Below are positions 9,547-19,019 of a stretch of 64,000 nucleotides of DNA, in pieces. Made by a program: the position numbers and the translations under genes. Location of the stretch: NCBI RefSeq assembly GCF_031326345.1, contig NZ_CP133671.1, positions 3,844,001-3,908,000 on the forward strand, in the 5' to 3' direction. The DNA is from Aureispira sp. CCB-E. Lineage in GTDB: Bacteria; Bacteroidota; Bacteroidia; Chitinophagales; Saprospiraceae. Under the pieces are notes generated by a model. The model ran no database searches and had not been told where the DNA came from. It was given only the letters and a program-made list of their open reading frames with translations. Position 1 is the first letter of the stretch, and each line of letters starts with the position of its first letter.

Positions 9547-10000
9547 TTTTTAATTAAAATGTTAATATGAATTAAATAAAAATTAAGGATGAATACTTAT
9601 AATAAGGATGTTTCAAAAACAATTAAATTAGCTTTTGAAATCAATGTGCGCATCTTTTGATGGATTAAATTAGATTCGTGCTTGGTATAGAATATTTTTG
9701 AGATTAGTTAATAAAGTTTAAGTGATTTTAGAAGAAGTAATAGGTGCAAAGTTGCTAAGGAAGCCTATCAAGTAGCTAAATAGCATTTCTTAGGTATTAC
9801 TATCAAATAAAATAGATGGGAGTCTTTTATTTGCGATTGCACACAGAATCAACAACCAAAATTTGATAAGGCAATGATACTATAATTAAAAAACTTATAT
9901 TGTTTTTTGCGACGAATGACAGCTTTAGCGCTGTATTTAACCTAGAACGTTCTGGATAGGCGCTGTTCATGGGGTAGTAGACTATTAAAAAATAGATTTA
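9547..10000. other. 454-bp divergent intergenic region
   Basis: It separates the divergently read surface-protein gene and the HsdR-N-like gene, and no coding frame is credible here. The one distinct structure is a perfect 10-bp palindrome AGAACGTTCT at 9944-9953, flanked by two direct GCGCTGT copies (about 9929 and 9961). It lies some 50 bp upstream of the plus-strand start and could be an operator; this is unproven. Confidence 0.4.
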
Positions 10001-10462
10001 ATGTTATTAAAAATAGATTTGTTAAAATACCAATCGAGGTTAGAAATCAAATACACAAATAACCAGAAATACATCTTAGGATTGATTCGTAAAAAATACC
10101 TAGTGTTAACTCCTGAAGAGATCGTGCGACAGCTAATCTTGCACTACTTGGTAGAGGAAAAAGGTTATCCTAAGAATAGAATTCGTTCAGAAATGGGACT
10201 AGAAGTTAATACCATGACCAAGCGTTGCGATATTTTGGTTTTTAATAAAGCGTTAGAGCCTGCGTTATTAGTAGAATGTAAATCTGCTAAAGTAAAAGTG
10301 GACAATAAGGTGTTTCACCAAATTGCACAGTATAATATGACGTTAAAGGTGCCTTATTTATTAGTAACTAATGGTCCTGTTAATTACTGTTCACTGATAA
10401 ACCAAGAAGAAAAAACATTTGAATTTTTGGAAGAAGTCCCTCATTATGATTTGATAAAGTAG
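10001..10462 (+). CDS. HsdR N-terminal-like (PD-(D/E)XK nuclease-fold) protein
   Basis: 153 residues; no full type I restriction enzyme is present. It matches the short stand-alone HSDR_N family common in Bacteroidota. The N-terminal TPEEIVRQLILHYLVEEKGYP segment is followed by the nuclease core KRCDILVF...ALLVECKSA, where Asp and the E-x-K pair are the PD-(D/E)XK catalytic residues. The C-terminal YLLVTNG strand is also typical. A nuclease function is inferred from the fold only, and no methylase, specificity or helicase subunit adjoins it. It is transcribed toward glnN from a separate unit. Confidence 0.8.
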   Translation: MLLKIDLLKYQSRLEIKYTNNQKYILGLIRKKYLVLTPEEIVRQLILHYLVEEKGYPKNRIRSEMGLEVNTMTKRCDILVFNKALEPALLVECKSAKVKVDNKVFHQIAQYNMTLKVPYLLVTNGPVNYCSLINQEEKTFEFLEEVPHYDLIK

Positions 10463-10552
10463 ATTGTTGCCGTGTTCTTGGAATAAGAAAATAGACTAAA
10501 AAATAATTTTTAATTAGTTAGCAATAAGCCTCTTTTTAAGTAACAAATTCAT

Positions 10553-10560
10553 TACATTTG
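10553..10560 (+). promoter_or_regulatory. Putative -7 box upstream of glnN
   Basis: TACATTTG matches TAnnTTTG and lies 67 bp before the glutamine synthetase start. No clear -33 TTG is present at the expected spacing. Confidence 0.4.
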
Positions 10561-10627
10561 CGCCAAAATTAAGTAATTTTCACCTAAGTAGGTTTATAGG
10601 CCTATTTTAAAAAAATTCATCAAAATC

Positions 10628-12805
10628 ATGAACAGTAGATTTAAAGCTTTAGATCTGTTATCCAACCGTAAAAAATTCACAACGGCTCCTTTATCTTCCA
10701 ATGTTTCAGAAATGTTTGGTTGCAATGTTTTTAGTGATGTCACTATGAAGCAGTATCTCGCACCTAAACTGTACAAAAAATTTAGAGGAATTATAGATGC
10801 AGGCGATAACTTGGATAGAGATTTGGCAGACCATGTTGCAGAATCCATGAAAAAATGGGCACTAAGTAAAGGCGTTACCCATTATGCGCATTGGTTTCAG
10901 CCATTGACAGGGCGTACTGCTGAAAAGCATGATTCTTTTTTTACGCTAAACTCAGACGGGGAAGCAATTGAGGAGTTTACAGGAAATGAACTGGTACAAC
11001 AAGAACCAGATGGTTCTAGTTTTCCAGGAGGAGGATTGAGAACAACTTTTGAAGCAAGAGGTTATACCGCTTGGGATCCAACTTCACCTGCATTTATCTT
11101 GGATGTTAACAATCAGAAAACACTTTGTATTCCAACTATTTTTGTAACCTATGGTGGGCAGTCTTTAGATTATAAATTGCCTCTATTAAAATCACAGGCA
11201 TTTTTGGAGCGTTCTGCGGTTGATGTTTGTCAATTGTTTGATGCTAACATTACAAAAATTTCGGTAACACTAGGGTGGGAGCAAGAGTATTTCTTGTTGG
11301 ATGAAGCATTGTTTAATGCGCGCCAAGATTTGGTCATGACAGGACGGACATTATTGGGACGTTTGGCTCCTAAAGGGCAACAGTTGGATGATCATTATTT
11401 TGGAACAATTCCAGAGCGTGTATATGCTTATATGACAGATTTGGAACAAGAATGTTACAAGTTGGGAATTCCACTACGCACGCGTCATAATGAGGTAGCT
11501 CCTTGCCAGTATGAGTTTGCACCAATTTATGAAGATGTCAACATTGCTGTAGATCATAATCAGTTGTTGATGGACATTATGGAACGTGTTGCTATTCGTC
11601 ACAAAATGCGTGTCTTGTTCCATGAAAAACCTTATGCTGGGGTAAACGGATCTGGAAAACACAACAACTGGTCGGTAGCAACAAACACTGGAAAGAATTT
11701 ACTTTCTCCAGGAAAAGAACCAGGCAAGAATTTACAGTTTTTGACATTCTTTGTCAATACTATTCAAGCCGTTTATAAGTATGCAGATATTTTGCGTGCA
11801 AGTGTTACTTCTGCTTCTAATGACCATCGTCTGGGAGCCAATGAGGCACCGCCTGCTATCATTTCGGTATTTATCGGAGATGCTTTAACAAAAGTATTGG
11901 ACGAAATTGAAAAAGGAGTTGATGTAACAGATGATGGGGTAAAAACAGTGCTAAATTTATTGAGCAAAATTCCTAATTTGGAGTTAGATAATACGGATAG
12001 AAACCGTACATCGCCTTTTGCTTTTACTGGCAATAAATTTGAAATTCGTATGGCTGGTTCTACGGTCAACTGTGCTGCTCCAATGGCTGTTATGAATATG
12101 ATTGTTGGTAAACAGTTAAAAGAGTTTTATCAAGATGTTCAAATCTTGATGGCTAATAACACGCCTAAAGATCAAGCTGTTTTGTTAGTTTTAAAGAACT
12201 ACATTCACGAATCTAAGAGCATTCGATTCGAAGGAGATGGTTACAGCGACGAATGGAGAGATGAAGCTGCTCGTAGAGGGTTGGGCAACCATGGGGATAC
12301 ACCTAGAGCATTAGAAACATACTCGGCAGAAGCGACTAAAGCGTTATTTGTGGAATCAGGGGTATTGTCAGAAGAAGAATTACACGCACATTATGAAGTT
12401 CGCTTGGAGGAATACGTATTAAAGCTTCAAATTGAGTCGCGTACTATGGCTGAAATGTGTATGAATCAAATTTTGCCGGTAGCAGTACATTATCAAAATA
12501 TACTGATGGAAAATATCCGTGCGTTGAAAGATTTAGGCTTGGGAGAGGAGAGTTATGCTGCGCAATTGGGCTTAGTGAAAGACATTGCTACTTATGTGAA
12601 CACAATTAGAGATTGTGCGTATAAGATGAAGGACGAACGTGAAAAAGCGAGTTTGTTGGATTCTAGAGAAAAAGCTTTTGCTTACTGTGATGAGGTAAAA
12701 CCAATTATGGAAACGTTGCGTAATGCAGCAGACGATTTAGAGCAATTGGTAGACGATGAGCTTTGGCCATTGGTTAAATACCGTGAATTATTATTCTTAA
12801 GATAA
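10628..12805 (+). CDS. glnN: Glutamine synthetase type III
   Basis: 725 residues, the length of the large GSIII class of Bacteroidota and cyanobacteria, against about 470 for GSI. It makes glutamine from glutamate, ammonia and ATP in the cytoplasm. The N-terminal GSIII region (FGCNVFSDVTMKQYL) is followed by catalytic core motifs: GWEQEYFLLD, RHNEVAPCQYEFAPIYED, the HEKPYAGVNGSGKHNNWS ATP/glutamate segment and NRTSPFAFTGNKFEIR. The C-terminus is helical, as in GSIII. A DUF4296 lipoprotein gene follows after 9 bp. A TAnnTTTG box lies 67 bp upstream. No P-II gene is nearby. Confidence 0.96.
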   Translation: MNSRFKALDLLSNRKKFTTAPLSSNVSEMFGCNVFSDVTMKQYLAPKLYKKFRGIIDAGDNLDRDLADHVAESMKKWALSKGVTHYAHWFQPLTGRTAEKHDSFFTLNSDGEAIEEFTGNELVQQEPDGSSFPGGGLRTTFEARGYTAWDPTSPAFILDVNNQKTLCIPTIFVTYGGQSLDYKLPLLKSQAFLERSAVDVCQLFDANITKISVTLGWEQEYFLLDEALFNARQDLVMTGRTLLGRLAPKGQQLDDHYFGTIPERVYAYMTDLEQECYKLGIPLRTRHNEVAPCQYEFAPIYEDVNIAVDHNQLLMDIMERVAIRHKMRVLFHEKPYAGVNGSGKHNNWSVATNTGKNLLSPGKEPGKNLQFLTFFVNTIQAVYKYADILRASVTSASNDHRLGANEAPPAIISVFIGDALTKVLDEIEKGVDVTDDGVKTVLNLLSKIPNLELDNTDRNRTSPFAFTGNKFEIRMAGSTVNCAAPMAVMNMIVGKQLKEFYQDVQILMANNTPKDQAVLLVLKNYIHESKSIRFEGDGYSDEWRDEAARRGLGNHGDTPRALETYSAEATKALFVESGVLSEEELHAHYEVRLEEYVLKLQIESRTMAEMCMNQILPVAVHYQNILMENIRALKDLGLGEESYAAQLGLVKDIATYVNTIRDCAYKMKDEREKASLLDSREKAFAYCDEVKPIMETLRNAADDLEQLVDDELWPLVKYRELLFLR

Positions 12806-12814
12806 AAATAAAAC

Positions 12815-13198
12815 TTGTTAAGAGGAACAACATACAGAAAGTTATGGAGTATGGCTACACTAGTAGTCATACTCTTTTCTGGTTGCTTTCGAGAGGTTCC
12901 CGTAGTAGAACCATTATTGAGTGATGACGAACTTATTCCTATTCTCAAAGATATTCATGTAGCAGAAGCTTTGTTGACAGAAATTGTGGATAGACGAGAG
13001 AAGGATAGTTTAGCTCGATTATATTATGGTGAAATATTTAGAATACATAAGGTAGATACAGCAGTATTCAATCAAAGTATGCATGCTTATTTTACCAACC
13101 CTCCAGCCTTAGATTCTCTATATCAAGCTGTGATGGATACGCTAGCGAAAGAAAAGGCAATTTTGGGAAAAAAGCATTCTTCTGCTTCTAAAAAATAA
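12815..13198 (+). CDS. DUF4296-family small lipoprotein
   Basis: 127 residues from the TTG at 12815. This start gives a charged n-region (R, R, K) before the hydrophobic stretch and lipobox FSGC (Cys24). An ATG at 12851 would leave the signal peptide without positive charges and is less likely. The body (ELIPILKDIHVAEALL, then ARLYYGEIFRIHKVD) matches the DUF4296 pattern of short helical Bacteroidota lipoproteins of unknown function. It begins 9 bp after glnN and is probably co-transcribed with it, though a functional tie to nitrogen metabolism is not evident. The C-terminus is Lys/Ser-rich. Confidence 0.75.
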   Translation: MLRGTTYRKLWSMATLVVILFSGCFREVPVVEPLLSDDELIPILKDIHVAEALLTEIVDRREKDSLARLYYGEIFRIHKVDTAVFNQSMHAYFTNPPALDSLYQAVMDTLAKEKAILGKKHSSASKK

Positions 13199-13236
13199 AT
13201 AAAGGCGTCAATTTACAGTGGTTTGTTGTGTTTGAC

Positions 13237-13635
13237 TTAACGAACGATTGAATCCATACAATTGGGGCAAATCCCAGAAAGTGTGAAATTAACTTCTTGA
13301 ACGGTATAATTAGGAGGTAGGTTATAACTTGGTTGTACATTTTCCAAACAGGTTACAGAATTACATTTTGTACAGCTGAAGTGAACATGATCATGGTTGT
13401 GGTTGTGATGGGATTCGCATTGATGGCAAGCTGCATATTTGATAACGCCATCAGTATTGATGATTTTATGAATTTCTCCTTCTTCTACAAGACGATCTAA
13501 AATTCTATAAATAGTCACCCGATTGCATAATTTACCAATTGCATTCTGAATGTCCTTATGAGATAAAGCAGTATCAGATTGTTGTAATAAGGATTGAATA
13601 GCTGATTTCGCAGCAGTATTTCTAGTTGATTTCAT
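13237..13635 (-). CDS. Fur-family metal-dependent transcriptional repressor
   Basis: 132 residues from the ATG at 13635; a GTG at 13659 would add 8 residues but overlaps the leader less plausibly. The winged-helix half (LSHKDIQNAIGKLCNRVTIYRILDRLVEEGEIHKI) is followed by a dimerisation half rich in metal ligands: CHQCESHHNHNHDHVHF, the CTKC pair and a final CPNC pair for structural zinc. The His-rich stretch would suit a zinc regulator (Zur) or a general Fur protein; which one cannot be decided here. A 7-5-7 inverted repeat overlaps its own promoter (13681-13706), suggesting autoregulation. The nearest genes are not obvious metal-uptake genes. Confidence 0.88.
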   Translation of the reverse strand: MKSTRNTAAKSAIQSLLQQSDTALSHKDIQNAIGKLCNRVTIYRILDRLVEEGEIHKIINTDGVIKYAACHQCESHHNHNHDHVHFSCTKCNSVTCLENVQPSYNLPPNYTVQEVNFTLSGICPNCMDSIVR

Positions 13636-13680
13636 ATAATTTGAAGGCTTTTGAAACACTAAAAGTTAATCTGTTTACTG

Positions 13681-13706
13681 CAAATTTAATGCAATTCAGT
13701 TGCATT
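13681..13706 (-). promoter_or_regulatory. Putative promoter plus operator of the Fur-family gene
   Basis: On the minus strand the -7 box TAAATTTG (13681-13688) directly abuts the inverted repeat AATGCAA-TTCAG-TTGCATT (13688-13706). A repressor bound here would sit between the -33 and -7 regions. This is consistent with self-repression by the Fur-family protein encoded 46 bp downstream. Confidence 0.5.
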
Positions 13707-13724
13707 TCCTAACAAATAGAGTGC

Positions 13725-14306
13725 TTATACTTTTCTATAAGGCGCATGGGTGTAATATTTGGGGCGTTGATCCAAACGAGCATGTAACCAATAAACACCT
13801 AAGCCAGACGTGCTTAACCAAAGTGGCTGTTGATTAATATTTTGTTGTAATTCTTTGCTTACAGTCTGCCAAAAAGTATCAATTTGTTGGTAAGGAGCAT
13901 TTCGAATAAAGGTTCCCAAATGGGTATATACTTCTTTAGAAGAATTGGGGCAAGGCACAACTAATCGAGCATTATTACCCAAATTAGAAAAACAAACAAC
14001 AGATTCTTCTTTAGAAGAAAAGTAGGTGTTAAAAGGTGTCGAATTTGCTTGCTTGCCATCAAAAGCATTGGTTCCAACAATCACGAACTCATAGGTTTGT
14101 TGCAAATTTGTTTTATGAATACCTTTATGCTCCCAAAAGAAAGCAGCAAATGGAACTTCTCTTAAGATTTGAGTATAAAACAATCGAAAGGTTCTAGAAC
14201 ATTCCCATAATTCTAACACTTGTTCAAATGTCATCAAAACATCGTCTTGTGTTATTTGAAACTGAAATGTGTTTTTGGCTAAAACCTTTTCGATATATTG
14301 AAACAT
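13725..14306 (-). CDS. DUF6940-like protein
   Basis: 193 residues, soluble, no signal peptide. The blocks LYTQILREVPFAAFFWEHKG, the central F..L..NA..VVPCP segment, HLGTFIRNAP and the C-terminal WLSTSGLGVYWLHARLDQRPKYY recall the DUF6940 family from memory. No catalytic function is known to me. It begins 20 bp after dnaE on the same strand and may be read through from it. Nothing else in the context points to a role in replication. Confidence 0.6.
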   Translation of the reverse strand: MFQYIEKVLAKNTFQFQITQDDVLMTFEQVLELWECSRTFRLFYTQILREVPFAAFFWEHKGIHKTNLQQTYEFVIVGTNAFDGKQANSTPFNTYFSSKEESVVCFSNLGNNARLVVPCPNSSKEVYTHLGTFIRNAPYQQIDTFWQTVSKELQQNINQQPLWLSTSGLGVYWLHARLDQRPKYYTHAPYRKV

Positions 14307-14326
14307 AGTGTCTTGTATCTTCTTTT

Positions 14327-17300
14327 CTAAAGAATTGTTTTGTGTTTAAGCCCCAAACTATCCAATTCGTTGGTAAACAAACTATCAGCGTTAATGCGGC
14401 GATTGGCAGAATCTAATTGCAAAATAATTTTATTAGCTGCATCAAGCAAATTAACCGAAAATTGTTGCTCTCCCTTGTATTTATCACAAATTCTATCCAA
14501 TTGATCGATCAATTGAGGTGTGAGTTGTTGAATGGGCAAATTGATTGCAATCCCTTTAATTTTACTACTTCCTACCTCATCTAAGAGTTGGATTTCGTTG
14601 ATACGTAATTCGTATTGATTGGGGTCTCGCCAGCTTTTTTGGTATTTTCCTTTGATATAGATAACGGTATCTGTTTCTAATAAATGACGGTGTTTGAGGT
14701 AAGAATCACCAAACAAGCCAAATTCAAAAACGCTTCCTTCATAATCTTCAATACCAACAAAACCAAATAAGCTTCCTTTTTGACTAACACGATGGTTGAC
14801 AGAAGTGATAATACCTGCGATAGCTACTTCTTGGTCTTTGAATTCGTCTAAACGATTGATGGTTTTAGTAAACTTAGAAATTTCTAGACGATAATCATCC
14901 AAAGGATGCCCACTGAGGTAAATTCCTGTTACCTCTTTTTCCTTTTTTAGTTTTTCCATCAAATTCCACTCTGTGACTGTCTCAGGAAGTTTCGGCTCGG
15001 GCATTGTTTGATCGACAGCATCGGCACCAAAAAGGGAGAAGGCTAATTCAGATTTTTGTTTTTGGTAGGCATTTCCATATCGCAATACCAATTCCAAGAA
15101 TGTATGTTTGCCGTCTATTTTTGTAAAATAAACTGCTCTATCCAAACCAAAAGCATCAAAGGCACCACCATAAGCTAGACTTTCAAAGCATTTTTTATTG
15201 GCTACTTTTAGATTGATGCGTCGAACAATATCAAAAATATCTTTGTAAGGCTCTCCAGATTCTTTTTTAGTTTTTAAAATTTCTTCAACAGGTCCTTCAC
15301 CAACGCCTTTTAATGCTGACAAGCCAAAGCGTATTTTTCCTTCTTGGTTAACCGAGAAGTTCATATAACTCTCGTTAATATCTGGACCCAGTACCTCAAC
15401 ATTTTGATTTTTACATTCTTGCAAAAAGAAATTAACCTTGCTAATATCACTTTTGTTGTGCGTGAGGACCGAAGCCATAAATTCAGCAGGGTAATGTGCT
15501 TTTAAGTAGGCTGTTTGGAAAGCAACAAAAGCATAACAAGTAGAATGGGATTTATTAAAAGCATAAGAAGCAAAGGCCTCCCAGTCTTTCCATATTTTTT
15601 TGACAACATCTCCTGTATGACCATTCTTAGCACAACCTTCTTCGAACTTAGGAAACATTTGGTCAATCAATTTCTTTTTCTTCTTTCCCATTGCTTTTCG
15701 TAGCATATCGGCTTCCCCTTTTGTGAAACCAGCCAACTTTTGGGAAAGAAGCATCACTTGCTCTTGATAGACTGTAATACCATAGGTTTCATCAAGGTAC
15801 TCTCGCATATCTTCCAAGTCAAATTCAATCGGCTCTCTACCATGCTTTCTATCAATAAAAAGTGGGATATAAGCAATTGGACCAGGACGATACAAAGCGT
15901 TCATTGCAATTAAATCAGAGAACTCAGAAGGCACCAATTCCCTCATGTATTTTTGCATGCCAGGACTCTCATACTGGAACACCCCAATCGTTTCACCACG
16001 TTGAAAGAGTTCGTATGTTTTTTGATCATCTAGAGGAATTTCATCCGGTTCTATTTCTACGCCATGTTTTGCTTTAATGATTTTACAAGCATCTTTGATA
16101 ATGGTTAGGGTTTTGAGTCCCAAGAAATCCATTTTTAGAAGTCCAGCATCTTCTGCAACAGAGTTATCAAACTGAGAAACCAATAAATCAGAATCTTTGG
16201 CTACAGTTACGGGAACGAAATTTGTAATATCGTCAGGCGTAATAACTACCCCACAGGCATGAATCCCCGTATTTCGAATGGAACCTTCTAATTTTTTAGC
16301 ATTTTGAATCATCGTTCCGATATGCCCCTGATCTTCTGCCAATTTTCTGAATTGATAGGCTAATTCTACCTCTTCAGAATTTAGTTTGCCTTTTAATTTA
16401 GGGTCAATATCGCCATCTGCTAAAACTTTTTTTAGTGTGACAGACAAGTTTTCAGGCAATACTTTTTTGGCGGCAATCACTTCTTGTAAGGGAATGTTCA
16501 TTACTCGTCCCACATCTTGGAGCGAAGAACGGGCGGCCATCGAACCATAGGTGATAATTTGAGCTACTTGGTTACGACCATATTTTTCAATCACATAATC
16601 CATTACTTTAGAACGTCCCACATCATCAAAATCAATATCAATATCGGGCATCGAAATCCGTTCAGGATTTAAGAAACGCTCAAAAAGTAAGTCGTATTTA
16701 ATCGGGTCAATATTGGTAATTCCCAAACAATAAGCCACTGCCGAACCAGCTGCCGAACCACGTCCTGGACCAACCGAGACGCCCATTTTTCGAGCTTCTG
16801 TTGTAAAATCTTGTACAATTAAGAAGTATCCAGGATAACCTGAATTTTTGATAACTCCTAGTTCAAAATCCAATCGTTCCGAAATTTCGGCTGTTATCAT
16901 GCCATACCTTCTTTTGGCTCCTTCATAGGTCAAACCTCTAAGGTATTCATCTTGAGTATTGTATTGAGGAGGCAGAGGGTAGGCTGGCAATAAGATGTCT
17001 CGTGCCAAAGTAAGTTTGTCTACCTTGTCATAAATTTCCATCGTATTGGCGATCGACTCAGGAACGTCGGTGAAAATAGCATTCATTTCTGCTTGAGTCT
17101 TAAAGTAGAAATCAGAACTAGAGAATTTAAAACGATTCGTGTCCTCTACCAAAGAACCCGTATTGATACACAGTAACATATCATGAGCTTCCCAGTCTTC
17201 TTCTTCCACATAATGGGCATCGTTCGTTGCAATAACTTTGATGTTGTATTTTTTGGCAAAACCTAATAGAACTTGGTTGACATCTTCCTGACTAACGCCA

Positions 17301-17893
17301 CTCATGACACGCTTTCCATTCTTGAAAATGTCCAAGTCTTCTAAGCCACGATGTCGTTGAATTTCGATATAATAATCTTCGCCAAAAATGTTCAACCACC
17401 ATTTAAGCAGTTCTTCAGCTTTTTCGATGTCACCTTCTATAATAGCTTGGGGAATTTCTGCCCCTACACAACAACTGGTAACAATCAAACCTTCGTGATA
17501 CTTTTCAATTAATTCTTTGTCAATACGTGGGAATTTGCTGTAAAGCCCTTCCATAAAGCCATAAGAACAAAGCTTACACAGGTTTTGATAACCAACTTGA
17601 TTCTTGGCCAACATCAATTGATGGTAACGTTTGTCTCGTTCTCCTTTTGCTTTGGCAAAAGATTGTTTGTGTCGATCTTCTACCAAATAAAATTCACAAC
17701 CCACGATTGGCTTAATGCCTTGTTTTTCGGCAGCAGCCACAAATTTGAACGCCCCAAACATATTTCCATGATCGGTCAAAGCGACGGCTTTCATATTATC
17801 AGCAGCAGCTTTTTCCATCAAAATATCAATATTGGAAGCTCCATCTAGAAGTGAAAATTGAGTATGAGAGTGTAAGTGTACGAATTCTGGCAT
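14327..17893 (-). CDS. dnaE: DNA polymerase III subunit alpha
   Basis: 1188 residues, full length. This is the replicative polymerase subunit. The N-terminal PHP domain (FVHLHSHTQFSLLDGAS, then LTDHGNMFGAF) is followed by the PolIIIa palm with GRGSAAGSAVAYCLGI and the catalytic-Asp segment PDIDIDFDD near residue 417. After it come the fingers motif YAFNKSHSTCYAFVAFQTAYLKAHYP, a tandem HhH region and a C-terminal OB fold (EVAIAGIITSVNHRVSQKGS). All key motifs are intact. A DUF6940-like gene follows closely. The 361-bp region upstream is divergent to the J-domain gene. Confidence 0.97.
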   Translation of the reverse strand: MPEFVHLHSHTQFSLLDGASNIDILMEKAAADNMKAVALTDHGNMFGAFKFVAAAEKQGIKPIVGCEFYLVEDRHKQSFAKAKGERDKRYHQLMLAKNQVGYQNLCKLCSYGFMEGLYSKFPRIDKELIEKYHEGLIVTSCCVGAEIPQAIIEGDIEKAEELLKWWLNIFGEDYYIEIQRHRGLEDLDIFKNGKRVMSGVSQEDVNQVLLGFAKKYNIKVIATNDAHYVEEEDWEAHDMLLCINTGSLVEDTNRFKFSSSDFYFKTQAEMNAIFTDVPESIANTMEIYDKVDKLTLARDILLPAYPLPPQYNTQDEYLRGLTYEGAKRRYGMITAEISERLDFELGVIKNSGYPGYFLIVQDFTTEARKMGVSVGPGRGSAAGSAVAYCLGITNIDPIKYDLLFERFLNPERISMPDIDIDFDDVGRSKVMDYVIEKYGRNQVAQIITYGSMAARSSLQDVGRVMNIPLQEVIAAKKVLPENLSVTLKKVLADGDIDPKLKGKLNSEEVELAYQFRKLAEDQGHIGTMIQNAKKLEGSIRNTGIHACGVVITPDDITNFVPVTVAKDSDLLVSQFDNSVAEDAGLLKMDFLGLKTLTIIKDACKIIKAKHGVEIEPDEIPLDDQKTYELFQRGETIGVFQYESPGMQKYMRELVPSEFSDLIAMNALYRPGPIAYIPLFIDRKHGREPIEFDLEDMREYLDETYGITVYQEQVMLLSQKLAGFTKGEADMLRKAMGKKKKKLIDQMFPKFEEGCAKNGHTGDVVKKIWKDWEAFASYAFNKSHSTCYAFVAFQTAYLKAHYPAEFMASVLTHNKSDISKVNFFLQECKNQNVEVLGPDINESYMNFSVNQEGKIRFGLSALKGVGEGPVEEILKTKKESGEPYKDIFDIVRRINLKVANKKCFESLAYGGAFDAFGLDRAVYFTKIDGKHTFLELVLRYGNAYQKQKSELAFSLFGADAVDQTMPEPKLPETVTEWNLMEKLKKEKEVTGIYLSGHPLDDYRLEISKFTKTINRLDEFKDQEVAIAGIITSVNHRVSQKGSLFGFVGIEDYEGSVFEFGLFGDSYLKHRHLLETDTVIYIKGKYQKSWRDPNQYELRINEIQLLDEVGSSKIKGIAINLPIQQLTPQLIDQLDRICDKYKGEQQFSVNLLDAANKIILQLDSANRRINADSLFTNELDSLGLKHKTIL

Positions 17894-18254
17894 GACTGTT
17901 TTTTTGCGAACAAAGGTTTGAGAAGGTATGTTATTATCAACTTAAAAAAAACTACTTTAATTCAAACTACTAAGATACGTTTTTTTAGCGAAAAATGCTC
18001 GCTGACTGAATTTGTTTTGAAATAATTTGTTTCTGTTTTTTGATGTTCAAATACACTTAATTGAGTTTGAAGTAGTTTTTAAATGAAACAGCAAATGTTG
18101 TTGATTTAGTGCTGTGGAAATAGTATTATTGGAACAATTTCATTATCAAAAAAAATAATTTCTTACTTTTGAAAACGGAATAGCGATAATCGTTAATAAA
18201 CATTTTTCATTTTGTGAGGCATAAAAAAGGCTTCATAGCGGATCGTGCAAAATT
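17894..18254. other. 361-bp divergent intergenic region between dnaE and the J-domain gene
   Basis: AT-rich, with no credible coding frame. It contains the TAnnTTTG-type box TACTTTTG at 18164-18171 on the plus strand, 83 bp upstream of the J-domain gene. No strong dnaE promoter was recognised; only a weak TATCTTAG on the minus strand at about 17970. Confidence 0.5.
18164..18171 (+). promoter_or_regulatory. Putative -7 box of the DjlA-like gene
   Basis: TACTTTTG matches TAnnTTTG; the gene starts 83 bp downstream. No convincing -33 element. Confidence 0.4.
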
Positions 18255-19013
18255 ATGAAGGAACTAAAATTTTGGTTAGGCAAACTGGTAGGACCAATAG
18301 TAGGAGCAAGTGTAGGTGGTTTTTGGGGCGGATTAATTGGTTTGATTTTGGGGGCTATTTTGGATAAACTGCACCGAGATGGGGGACAGCTTTGGCTGAA
18401 TAAAAATGCGCCAGCTTCGATTGAAGATACCGATCCTAATGATTTTATTGTTGGCTCTATATTATTGGCTGGTGCCGTTGTAAAAGCTGATGGTGAGGTT
18501 GATGATTTAGAACTAAGTTATGTGCGTTCTTTTTTAGTAGAGCAGTTTGGTACCCTTCAGATGGATGATTATTGGCATATTTTAATGGAAGCGATAAACA
18601 ATGACTTTGATTTAAAAAAAACAACTCAACAAATTCGCAGAACAACTAGCTATGAAACTCGTTTGCAATTGATTCATTTTTTGTTTGGGATAGCCAATGC
18701 CGATTATTCAATAGATGAGGCAGAAATCGCGGCCATAAAAGTTATTAGCATTCACCTTGGCGTAGAGGCGGGAGAATTTGACTCTATCAAAGCCATGTTT
18801 TATCAAGCGATGGATGCCTATTATAAAATATTAGAAATTTCACCTTCTGCCCGAGATGAAGACGTTAAAGATGCCTATCATTTTATGCTCAAAAAATATC
18901 ATCCTGATAAGTTAGAGCACTTGGGAGAAGGTGTTAAAAAAGCCGCTACTGCTAAGTTCTTAAAAGTACAAGAAGCCTATGAGAATATAAAGCAAGAGCG
19001 TGGATTTCGTTAA
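18255..19013 (+). CDS. DjlA-like membrane co-chaperone (TerB plus J domain)
   Basis: 252 residues. A glycine-rich N-terminal membrane segment (LVGPIVGASVGGFWGGLIGLILGAILD, residues 10-37) precedes a TerB-like helical domain (residues 60-180; IVGSILLAGAVVKADGEVDDLE and GIANADYSIDEAEIAAIKVI). A C-terminal J domain follows, with YYKILEISPSARDEDVKDAYHF and the HPD tripeptide at 216-218. This is the DjlA architecture, in which the J domain stimulates DnaK at the inner membrane. It is shorter than E. coli DjlA and has no long Q/G linker. It converges on the next minus-strand gene with a 6-bp gap. Confidence 0.88.
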   Translation: MKELKFWLGKLVGPIVGASVGGFWGGLIGLILGAILDKLHRDGGQLWLNKNAPASIEDTDPNDFIVGSILLAGAVVKADGEVDDLELSYVRSFLVEQFGTLQMDDYWHILMEAINNDFDLKKTTQQIRRTTSYETRLQLIHFLFGIANADYSIDEAEIAAIKVISIHLGVEAGEFDSIKAMFYQAMDAYYKILEISPSARDEDVKDAYHFMLKKYHPDKLEHLGEGVKKAATAKFLKVQEAYENIKQERGFR

Positions 19014-19019
19014 CTTTTG

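Noticed and set aside
10001-10462. Type I restriction-modification system
   Set aside because: Only the stand-alone HSDR_N-like protein is present; no HsdM, HsdS or helicase domain is nearby.
13237-13659. Longer start of the Fur-family protein at the GTG at 13659
   Set aside because: The ATG at 13635 gives the usual N-terminus of the family and fits the promoter position better.
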